DNA from: Gramella sp. AN32
GTDB taxonomy: Bacteria; Bacteroidota; Bacteroidia; Flavobacteriales; Flavobacteriaceae
Length of the DNA: 64,000 nucleotides
Assembly: GCF_023718305.1 (NCBI RefSeq)
Contig: NZ_QEYO01000005.1
Coordinates: forward strand, 62,001-126,000
Direction: 5' to 3'
The notes under the pieces were generated by a model. That model saw only the letters and a list, made by a program, of their open reading frames with translations, was not told the DNA's origin and made no database searches. Both the position numbers and the translations under genes were made by a program. Of the stretch, positions 57,523-64,000 are shown one piece after another. Numbering within the stretch: position 1 is the stretch's first letter; each line of letters opens with the position of its first letter.

Positions 57523-59577
57523 TTACTTGTTAACTGAACCGTTTTCGGCTATTTCTTCGTGATCGCTTTCGCCTTCAGAAACATTTATTGTTTCAGTAGG
57601 TTCTTTGCTTTTGGGAAGCTTGCTCTTATTCTTCGCCAGTTTTTCTTCAGCAACATCTTTATCAAAAGGACGTTTTCCGAAGATTTTTTCAAGATCATCT
57701 TTAAAAATCACCTCTTTGTCCAGAAGAATTTCTGCAAGTTGGGTAAGCTTATCTTTATTGTGCTCGAGTAACTCGATTGCACGCTTGTATTCCAATTCAA
57801 TTAAATTGGAAATCTCTTTATCTATTAATTCTGAAGTTCGCTCGCTATAGGGCTTAGTGAAATTGTATTCACTTTGTCCAGATGAATCATAATACGTGAG
57901 ATTACCCACCGCATCATTTAATCCATAAATCGTGACCATAGCTCGTGCCTGCTTGGTAACTTTTTCAAGATCACTTAAGGCTCCGGTTGAAATTTTATTA
58001 AAAATCACTTTTTCCGCAGCACGCCCACCAAGAGCAGCACACATTTCATCCAGCATTTGCTCCGGTCTTACAATCAATCTCTCCTCGGGAAGGTACCAGG
58101 CAGCTCCTAAAGATTGTCCTCGCGGAACAATGGTAACTTTTACTAACGGTGCAGCGTGTTCTAACATCCAACTTACCGTGGCATGACCGGCTTCGTGAAA
58201 AGCGATCGCTTTTTTCTCGTCTGGAGTAATGATCTTGTTCTTTTTCTCAAGACCACCAACAATTCTATCTACAGCATCCAGAAAGTCCTGTTTTCCAACA
58301 GCTTTATGGCCTTTTCGAGCAGCGATTAAAGCAGCTTCATTACAAACATTGGCAATATCGGCTCCCGAAAAGCCCGGGGTTTGTTTTGCTAAAAATTCCG
58401 TATCCAATTCATCAGCCACCCTTTTTAAAGGAGCCAGGTGAACTTCAAAAATTTCTTTCCTTTCATTAAGGTCTGGAAGATCAACATAGATCTGCCTGTC
58501 AAATCTACCCGCTCGCATTAAAGCTTTATCAAGTACATCTGCACGGTTGGTTGCGGCTATTACAATCACATTCGTATTGGTGCCAAAACCATCCATTTCA
58601 GTTAACAACTGGTTCAATGTGTTTTCACGCTCATCATTAGAGCCGGAGAAATTACTTTTTCCCCTCGCTCTTCCAATCGCATCGATCTCATCAATAAATA
58701 TGATGGAAGGTGATTTTTCTTTTGCCTGTTTGAAAAGATCCCGAACTCTTGAGGCTCCAACCCCAACAAACATTTCAACAAAATCTGATCCTGAAAGCGA
58801 AAAGAAAGGCACCTTAGCTTCACCGGCAACAGCTTTTGCCAAAAGCGTTTTACCTGTACCGGGAGGTCCTACAAGAAGTGCTCCTTTTGGAATTTTTCCA
58901 CCAAGCGCGGTATATTTTTCAGGAGTTTTAAGAAAATCTACAATTTCCTGTATTTCTTCTTTTGCCCCTTCTAATCCGGCGACATCTTTAAAGGAGGTTT
59001 TTACATCGGTTTTTTGATCAAATAATTTCGCCTTGGACTTGCCAATATTGAAAATTTGGCCCCCGGCGCCACCACCGGCACCAGAACTCATTTTTCGCAT
59101 TATGAAAATCCAGACTCCAATGATCAGAATAAACGGTAAAAGAGACCAGAACAAATTTGAAAGTACATCACTTTCACTTTCGTAATTAACTTCGGTAGTT
59201 AAATTATACTCCGCTTTTATTTCCTGAATGTCATTTTCAAAATTTTGAAGGTCTCCAAACTGGAAAGTATAAGTAGGGGTTTCACCAGTGGGCAACAATT
59301 CAGTTTCTGTTTTGCCCTTATGGATTTCCTTTGCTTTGGCCTCATCAGTTAAATAAACTTTAGCCAGGTTTTTATTAATGATTTTTACCTCCTTAATATC
59401 ACCGTTCTTTAGAAATTCTTTAAACTGGGCAGGATTTGTTTTGGCAGGTTCGGTAAAACCTCCCCCTCCAAGCCATTGAATGGCAATAAATATGAGGATG
59501 ATCCCTGCGTAAATCCAGTAGGCACTAAATTTCGGCTTTTTTGGGTCTAATTTTTTTTTGGGTTTTTGATTCGCCAT
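57523..59577 (-). CDS. ftsH: ATP-dependent zinc metalloprotease FtsH
   Basis: Membrane-anchored AAA+ protease for membrane-protein quality control. 684 residues: TM1 about 21-37, a periplasmic domain, TM2 about 142-160, Walker A GPPGTGKT (237-244), Walker [13 protein letters not shown] region (MRAGRFDRQ), and the zinc site HEAGH (461-465). The C-terminal tail after about residue 640 is charged and low in complexity. It follows rsfS by 22 bases. Confidence 0.96.
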   Translation of the reverse strand: MANQKPKKKLDPKKPKFSAYWIYAGIILIFIAIQWLGGGGFTEPAKTNPAQFKEFLKNGDIKEVKIINKNLAKVYLTDEAKAKEIHKGKTETELLPTGETPTYTFQFGDLQNFENDIQEIKAEYNLTTEVNYESESDVLSNLFWSLLPFILIIGVWIFIMRKMSSGAGGGAGGQIFNIGKSKAKLFDQKTDVKTSFKDVAGLEGAKEEIQEIVDFLKTPEKYTALGGKIPKGALLVGPPGTGKTLLAKAVAGEAKVPFFSLSGSDFVEMFVGVGASRVRDLFKQAKEKSPSIIFIDEIDAIGRARGKSNFSGSNDERENTLNQLLTEMDGFGTNTNVIVIAATNRADVLDKALMRAGRFDRQIYVDLPDLNERKEIFEVHLAPLKRVADELDTEFLAKQTPGFSGADIANVCNEAALIAARKGHKAVGKQDFLDAVDRIVGGLEKKNKIITPDEKKAIAFHEAGHATVSWMLEHAAPLVKVTIVPRGQSLGAAWYLPEERLIVRPEQMLDEMCAALGGRAAEKVIFNKISTGALSDLEKVTKQARAMVTIYGLNDAVGNLTYYDSSGQSEYNFTKPYSERTSELIDKEISNLIELEYKRAIELLEHNKDKLTQLAEILLDKEVIFKDDLEKIFGKRPFDKDVAEEKLAKNKSKLPKSKEPTETINVSEGESDHEEIAENGSVNK

Positions 59578-59599
59578 TCGTTTCTTTTCGATTTTTTAT

Positions 59600-59971
59600 T
59601 TAGTAACTACTTTCTATAGAGGTAATTTTGGCGTCGCCCCATAGACTCTCAATATCGTAAAATTCTCTAATATGCTTTTGAAAGACATGAACAACAATAT
59701 TCACGTAATCCATAAGCACCCATTCTGCATTTTCACTTCCTTCAATATGCCAGGGTTTGTCCTGTATATTTTTGCTTACTGTTTTTTGAATTGAATTTAC
59801 TATGGCGTTCACCTGGGTGTTTGAAGTCCCGTTACAGATAATAAAATAGTCACAAACGGTATTTTCTATATCTCTAAGGTCCAGAATTTCAATATCATTT
59901 CCTTTTACTTCTTCAATTCCTTTTACTATATGTGAAATAAGTTGGTCGTTGCTTTTTTCCTTTTTCGCCAT
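59600..59971 (-). CDS. rsfS: Ribosome silencing factor RsfS
   Basis: Binds L14 on the 50S subunit and blocks subunit joining in starvation. 123 residues; DYFIICNGTSNTQVNAIVNSI, WHIEGSENAEWVLMDYVNIVVHVF and FYDIESLWGDA are the family pattern. It starts a minus-strand run, rsfS then ftsH, LUD, cdsA, psd and ACBP. It is divergent from birA with about 90 bases between the starts. Confidence 0.93.
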   Translation of the reverse strand: MAKKEKSNDQLISHIVKGIEEVKGNDIEILDLRDIENTVCDYFIICNGTSNTQVNAIVNSIQKTVSKNIQDKPWHIEGSENAEWVLMDYVNIVVHVFQKHIREFYDIESLWGDAKITSIESSY

Positions 59972-59989
59972 TAAATTTATTTATTTACG

Positions 59990-59997
59990 CAAATTTA
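59990..59997 (-). promoter_or_regulatory. -7 promoter element of the rsfS operon
   Basis: On the minus strand this reads TAAATTTG (TAnnTTTG), 18 bases before the rsfS ATG. Confidence 0.55.
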
Positions 59998-60064
59998 TCA
60001 TTTTTTTGCTCTTTACTAGAGATTGTTCCACAAGTTTTAATTCCAAATCCACGTCCATCTCCAT

Positions 60065-60796
60065 ATGCGTATAATCAAAGTTAATGCCATCGACAGTACG
60101 AATTCCTTTGTAAGGAAGTTTTACGCGGGAAATCAAAATTTCCAGCCAGTTTGTGTCGTAGCAGAGGAGCAAACGAAAGGTCGCGGACAATTCCATTCTA
60201 CTTGGGAATCGGAAAAAGGTAAGAACCTTACTTTTAGTATACTTTACCCTCTAAATCAACTTAAGATTTCACATTATTTTTTGCTAAGTTCAATAGTTTC
60301 AATCGCGGTTTTAAAAGCGCTTGAAGATTTGCAAATTCCTAACTTAAGCGTAAAATGGCCTAACGACATAATGTCAGCAAATTACAAAATTGGAGGGATT
60401 TTAATTGAAAATATTATTCAGGCTGATATTATTGCCGCCAGTGTCATTGGTATTGGTTTGAATGTGAACCAAACAGATTTTGAAAAATTACCCAATGCAT
60501 CCTCATTACGCAATATGGTTTCGGCTGAATTTAATCTCGATCATGTTCTGGAAAAAATAATTTCTTCTATTTCAGAACTGCTTGAAAAAATAAAGGAGAT
60601 AAATTCTGATGAAATTATCACTCAATATGAACGGCAAATGTTCCGAATAAATAAAGTTTCAGCATTCGAGCTCCAAAATGGGGTAAGGATTTCAGGAATG
60701 ATCAAAGGGGTGAGCCCGGAAGGAAAATTAAAAGTAGAAACTGAAGGTGCAGAGGTTCTTTTATTCGATCTTAAAGAGATAAAGTTATTGTATTAA
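60065..60796 (+). CDS. birA: Biotin--[acetyl-CoA-carboxylase] ligase
   Basis: Attaches biotin to carboxylase carrier protein. 243 residues; the catalytic glycine-rich loop GRGQFHSTWESEKGKNL, the KWPNDIM motif and the GIGLNVNQ segment are present, with a small C-terminal domain (about 190-243). There is no N-terminal helix-turn-helix, so it is a ligase only and cannot repress biotin genes as E. coli BirA does. Confidence 0.92.
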   Translation: MRIIKVNAIDSTNSFVRKFYAGNQNFQPVCVVAEEQTKGRGQFHSTWESEKGKNLTFSILYPLNQLKISHYFLLSSIVSIAVLKALEDLQIPNLSVKWPNDIMSANYKIGGILIENIIQADIIAASVIGIGLNVNQTDFEKLPNASSLRNMVSAEFNLDHVLEKIISSISELLEKIKEINSDEIITQYERQMFRINKVSAFELQNGVRISGMIKGVSPEGKLKVETEGAEVLLFDLKEIKLLY

Positions 60797-60826
60797 AAAA
60801 AAAGCTGAGAAATTTCGCCTATTCAT

Positions 60827-61219
60827 TTATAATTTCGCAGCGTTTTCGCTTAGCGTATTGATAAATTTTTTCAATGGAGATTTAATCATCATACTCATCA
60901 TGGCATTAAATTCTCCCTGAAAATCCATAAAAACCTCACTTTGCTCAGTTCCTTTTTCAGAAATATGGATATTTAAAGTAAACGGCAATTTTTCAGAAGT
61001 AGAACCCAAAACAACAAGTTCCGGTTCATTTGTTTCCTTGATCTGAAGGTGGATTTCGGGCATCCCTTTTAATTGAAAAAGAAATGTGTCGTCGCTAATA
61101 GGCTCAAATTTCTGAATACTTTCAGGCATTAATTGCTCATAATTTCTAACATCGGTTAAAAAAATGAACATTTCCTGTTGGTTCTTATTGGTCGTTACTT
61201 TTTCACTTTCTAATCTCAT
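60827..61219 (-). CDS. SRPBCC family protein
   Basis: 130 residues from ATG 61219 (MRLESEKVTTNKNQQEMF), which forms an ATGA overlap with the pyrE stop; the longer frame to 61255 would run 36 bases into pyrE. The pattern NQQEMFIFLTDVRNYEQLMPESIQKFE and FEGEFNAMMSMMIKSPLKKF-like end fits a START/polyketide-cyclase-like (SRPBCC) fold. It probably binds a hydrophobic ligand. Translation appears coupled to pyrE. Confidence 0.8.
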   Translation of the reverse strand: MRLESEKVTTNKNQQEMFIFLTDVRNYEQLMPESIQKFEPISDDTFLFQLKGMPEIHLQIKETNEPELVVLGSTSEKLPFTLNIHISEKGTEQSEVFMDFQGEFNAMMSMMIKSPLKKFINTLSENAAKL

Positions 61220-61863
61220 AAGGTCACTTTCCAGTTTGCGGGATCTTCCCTCCATTCTTTAAGAATAGAAGCTTGTTCTGCATTAATATATGTGGTTTTT
61301 TGGGCTGTTTCCAGCAAATTATCGTAGTCACTTAAGGTATACAAATCGATCCCGCCCTTCTTAAAATTAATTTCGGCAGTTTTGAAGCCATACGTAAAAA
61401 TTGCAAACATCCCTTTTACATTTGCACCGGCTTCCTTTAAAGCTTTTACGGCACCTAACGAGCTTTTCCCCGTACTTATCAAATCTTCAATTACAACAAC
61501 CGTTTGGCCTTCTTCCAAATTTCCTTCTATTTGATTTTTCCTCCCGTGACCTTTAGGTTCTGGTCTAACGTAAGCGAAGGGTAGGCTCAGGTATTCTGCA
61601 ACCAGCATCCCAATCCCAATTGCGCCTGTTGCTACGGCAGCGATAACATCTGGTTTGCCAAATTTTCCTTCAATTTGCTTAGCAAAATGTTCACGTATGT
61701 AATTTCTTATTACCGGGTAAGAAAGAATTACACGATTATCGCAATAAATAGGCGAATGCCATCCGCTGGCCCACGTAAAGGGGTCTTGTGGTTCTAATTT
61801 TATTGCTTTAATTTGCAACAAAAGCTCAGCAGTCTTTTTTGCTGTTTCTTTATTCAAAATCAT
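61216..61863 (-). CDS. pyrE: Orotate phosphoribosyltransferase
   Basis: Pyrimidine synthesis: orotate plus PRPP to orotidine 5'-phosphate. 215 residues from ATG 61863 (MILNKETAKKTAE); the frame extends to 61917, but that extension runs through the promoter element and the NUDIX start. The PRPP-binding motif is VVVIEDLISTGKSS; PFTWASGWHSPIYCDNR and AAVATGAIGIGMLVA are typical. Its start codon is only 8 bases from the divergent NUDIX ATG. It overlaps the SRPBCC gene by 4 bases. Confidence 0.95.
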   Translation of the reverse strand: MILNKETAKKTAELLLQIKAIKLEPQDPFTWASGWHSPIYCDNRVILSYPVIRNYIREHFAKQIEGKFGKPDVIAAVATGAIGIGMLVAEYLSLPFAYVRPEPKGHGRKNQIEGNLEEGQTVVVIEDLISTGKSSLGAVKALKEAGANVKGMFAIFTYGFKTAEINFKKGGIDLYTLSDYDNLLETAQKTTYINAEQASILKEWREDPANWKVTL

Positions 61864-61868
61864 AGGTG

Positions 61869-61876
61869 CAAATGTA
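61869..61876 (-). promoter_or_regulatory. -7 promoter element of pyrE, overlapping the NUDIX start
   Basis: On the minus strand this reads TACATTTG (TAnnTTTG), ending 5 bases before the pyrE ATG, so the transcript would be leaderless. The same bases include the ATG (61872) of the divergent NUDIX gene. Confidence 0.6.
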
Positions 61877-62495
61877 TAAAGTTTTTGTGAATGATATTCC
61901 AATAATTCTTTCCTCAAGAAAAGAAATTGGAGCTAAATACAAGACCTTTCCTTTAAAAACAGTCCGGTTAAAAAAAATCATCAAGAAGATAAATAATGGA
62001 AAACTTGAGTTTGTACATTTATATCATGCTAAGGAAAGCGAAATTTTAGATGTTCTTTTCGAGAAAATAAAAGTGGTCACAGCTGCCGGCGGAATGGTGG
62101 TGAACCCCGAAAAGGAAATTCTTTTTATTTACAGGAATGGGCGATGGGATCTTCCTAAAGGCAAGACCGAAAACGGAGAGAGCATAAAGGATTCTGCAAT
62201 ACGTGAAGTGGAAGAGGAGACAGGAGTTCAAAATTTGGAAATCACGAGGTTTATCACTAGAACCTATCACATTTTTAAACGTAAACAAAAATTCAGGTTA
62301 AAGGAAACTTATTGGTATGAAATGACTACCGACTTTAACGGCCCTCTTAAGCCTGAAAAAAGCGAGGGGATTAAAAAAGCGAAATGGAAAAATTTCAAAA
62401 AATCACAAAAAGCTTTAAAAAAGTCGTACGCTAATATCACTATGTTATTCTCTGATGCCTATTTAGCGGGGGAGTCGGAAGATTGGGTAGCGTAA
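61872..62495 (+). CDS. NUDIX hydrolase
   Basis: 207 residues from ATG 61872 (a GTG at 61866 adds two residues). The Nudix box is complete: GKTENGESIKDSAIREVEEETGV (G-x5-E-x7-REVxEExGV). An N-terminal domain of about 70 residues (MYKVFVNDIPIILSS ...) precedes it, and FRLKETYWYEMTT is after it. The substrate is unknown; it is likely a nucleoside diphosphate derivative. It is divergent from pyrE with 8 bases between the starts, and its 3' end overlaps the M14 gene by 33 bases. Confidence 0.9.
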   Translation: MYKVFVNDIPIILSSRKEIGAKYKTFPLKTVRLKKIIKKINNGKLEFVHLYHAKESEILDVLFEKIKVVTAAGGMVVNPEKEILFIYRNGRWDLPKGKTENGESIKDSAIREVEEETGVQNLEITRFITRTYHIFKRKQKFRLKETYWYEMTTDFNGPLKPEKSEGIKKAKWKNFKKSQKALKKSYANITMLFSDAYLAGESEDWVA

Positions 62496-64000
62496 ATGTG
62501 CTTTTTCATAATTATTGGAATGCTTATGTAGCCAGTCTAACTGAGCGTAGGCGTTAACATTAAATTCAGGATCTGTTCTTTTCTTTTCTTCGAATTCTTC
62601 TTTTAATCCAGGATCATTTTCAAGTAGATCTTTTGCTACGTCTTCAAAAACATAAGGTGAAAAGCCTTCTTTTTGCTGAAGAACGGTATCGAAGAAATTC
62701 CAGTTAAAAAAGGAATCTGTTGCCTGCGGTTCCAAGGTTTCGATTAAATATCTCGCCCCTTCCTGAAAGGTGGTAACGATAAAATCCCCTTTTCTTAAGT
62801 GTACACTTTCTACTGTTTTTGAAACTTTCGTATCGCTGTGGGGATAATGTCCTTCATATGCCTTTGGAGAAGTTTTATAATCTTCAATTTTATAAATTTC
62901 TACATTTAGGGTTGTATCCCTGGAAACCGCTTCCATTTTAATCCCATTCATTTTTAAACGATCCAAAACAGGCCACCATCCCTGCGGAATCACATACGCT
63001 CTTGGTATTTCGATTTGAACTGTTGTTTTATAATTATCGTAATAGTCTATTTCTTTTGAAAATGGTTTTTCACGATCGTATTTTAACCTTTCATCCCCAG
63101 AAATTTCGCTAGGGGTCATTTCACCCTCATATCCCAAAAATTGCCTTTTTGAGGGATTCTCTTGATCAGGTTCAAATTGAATTGGATAATTCCTATCGGT
63201 TAAATATTTTCTATTCGCCCTTGTTCTAAGATCTTTGATTACCGAAGTTTCAGCATCTGTGATATTTATCATGGAACGCATGAGTTCATAAGTTCCAGCA
63301 ACCCTTTTGTCATAAGGTTTTAGCATATGGGTTTCCACCATAAGAGAGAGCGTATTCCAAAGTGTAGCATATCCCGTCGAGTATCTGGGCCAGTCCATAA
63401 ATTGGGGAAAACCTTCTTCAGTCACCTGATTATGAACATTTACGTAGGGGGAGATATCCCAGTCCTTTGCTTTTAAAGAATCTTCCAGCGCGGGCATCAT
63501 TTTTTTATTGATGTATTCGCCCAAACTTCCTCCCAATTTATTGTGTTGGGTGAAAAGGTGGGTTAAAGTGTATTGGTAATCTGCGCCATTACTCACATGA
63601 TTGTCAATAAAAACATCTGGATTTACGGTATGAAAAATCTCGTAAAATGATTGTGCATTTTTGGTATCAGCCTTTATAAAATCCCGATTTAGGTCATAAT
63701 TCCTGGCATTTCCCCGAAAACCGTATTCTTTAGGGCCATTTTGATTCGTTCTGGAAGTGGAATTGCGGTTTAGAGACCCGCCAATATTATAAATTGGGAT
63801 AGTGGCAACAACCGTATTTTTTGGAACCTTTATAGAATCTCCGGCAAGATCCCGAAATAACATCATGGTGGCATCTATTCCATCGCTTTCACCCGGATGA
63901 ATTCCATTATTGATTAAAAGGACGCTATAATCATTTGAAATCTCATCAAATTCAAAATTTTTATCAGGATTAAAAATTGCCAAATGCAAAGGCAGGCCGC
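62463..64000 (-). CDS. M14 family metallopeptidase (5' end cut by the window edge)
   Basis: At least 511 residues are open to the right edge; the true start lies outside. An apparent TTG start at 63989 is internal, since the frame stays open upstream. M14 zinc-site features: GIHPGESDG (His and Glu), NYDLNRDFIK (NR), FIDNHVSNGADY (His) and a Glu in VETHMLKPYDKR. A C-terminal domain follows from about residue 300. It differs from the other M14 protein at the left edge. Its 3' end overlaps the convergent NUDIX gene by 33 bases. Confidence 0.85.
   Translation of the reverse strand, partial: GLPLHLAIFNPDKNFEFDEISNDYSVLLINNGIHPGESDGIDATMMLFRDLAGDSIKVPKNTVVATIPIYNIGGSLNRNSTSRTNQNGPKEYGFRGNARNYDLNRDFIKADTKNAQSFYEIFHTVNPDVFIDNHVSNGADYQYTLTHLFTQHNKLGGSLGEYINKKMMPALEDSLKAKDWDISPYVNVHNQVTEEGFPQFMDWPRYSTGYATLWNTLSLMVETHMLKPYDKRVAGTYELMRSMINITDAETSVIKDLRTRANRKYLTDRNYPIQFEPDQENPSKRQFLGYEGEMTPSEISGDERLKYDREKPFSKEIDYYDNYKTTVQIEIPRAYVIPQGWWPVLDRLKMNGIKMEAVSRDTTLNVEIYKIEDYKTSPKAYEGHYPHSDTKVSKTVESVHLRKGDFIVTTFQEGARYLIETLEPQATDSFFNWNFFDTVLQQKEGFSPYVFEDVAKDLLENDPGLKEEFEEKKRTDPEFNVNAYAQLDWLHKHSNNYEKAHLRYPIFRLPR

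Noticed and set aside
61864..61917. N-terminal extension of pyrE to 61917
   Set aside because: It would overlap the NUDIX coding start and pass through the TACATTTG element; the protein family begins at the ILNKETAKKTAE region.

Overview
The window is AT-rich chromosomal DNA of a member of the Flavobacteriaceae (Bacteroidota), most like the marine Gramella/Christiangramia group. The evidence is a type IX secretion (type B) C-terminal domain, a fused SecDF, Bacteroidota-style promoters (TTG, then TAnnTTTG at -7), weak ribosome binding sites, and many small lipoproteins and DUF families typical of flavobacteria. The genus is a guess from protein style. There is no rRNA, phage, insertion sequence or CRISPR array. 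Nearly all of it is ordinary core genome, densely packed, with hairpin terminators between convergent units.

Layout. 1-7 kb: end of an unknown gene, M14 peptidase, queE, DUF2911 protein, asnB, gyrB. 7-12.3 kb: DUF6588-like beta-barrel, mdh, secDF. 12.3-16.3 kb (minus): folE-cysS-yidD-lgt-DUF192 lipoprotein, ending near a dispersed-type inverted repeat. 16.4-21 kb: T9SS type B protein, FadL-like porin, and a Tyr/Gly-rich lipoprotein. 21-23.1 kb: proS, two identical tRNA-Glu genes, rpsT. 23.2-24.8 kb: glutaminase and peptidase E. 24.9-30.2 kb: three tandem paralogous exported proteins (the middle one frameshifted), a DUF6702-like protein and an M1 metallopeptidase; this is the least understood region. 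30.2-38.2 kb: tatA, PAP2 phosphatase, O-methyltransferase, kynureninase, lipoproteins, a 51-residue membrane protein, a flavin reductase followed by what looks like the last 61 codons of a photolyase/cryptochrome gene, an Old Yellow Enzyme, and kynurenine 3-monooxygenase.

38.2-49.5 kb: msrA, a CNCNC lipoprotein, a coiled-coil protein with a degenerate zinc ribbon, a NIF3-like protein, lpxK, a TPR hybrid histidine kinase, gap, lipA, an ECF-type sigma factor with a glycosyltransferase and a small membrane protein, and a fasciclin lipoprotein. 49.6-55 kb: murB, aminotransferase, DUF1573 protein, valS. 55-60 kb (minus): rsfS-ftsH-LUD-cdsA-psd-ACBP, which links ribosome silencing, membrane proteolysis and phospholipid synthesis. 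60-64 kb: birA, SRPBCC protein, pyrE, NUDIX hydrolase and a second M14 peptidase that runs off the right edge.

No intergenic stretch longer than about 300 bases lacks a gene or gene remnant. Many of the longest open frames begin at a TTG, GTG or ATG inside the -7 promoter element (queE, asnB, gyrB, folE, tatA, lipA, valS); internal ATG starts were chosen there. I saw no clearly new defence or mobile system. The best leads are the triplicated exported family with its single-base frameshift, the photolyase remnant, the apparently leaderless promoters, and the 80-base inverted repeat.
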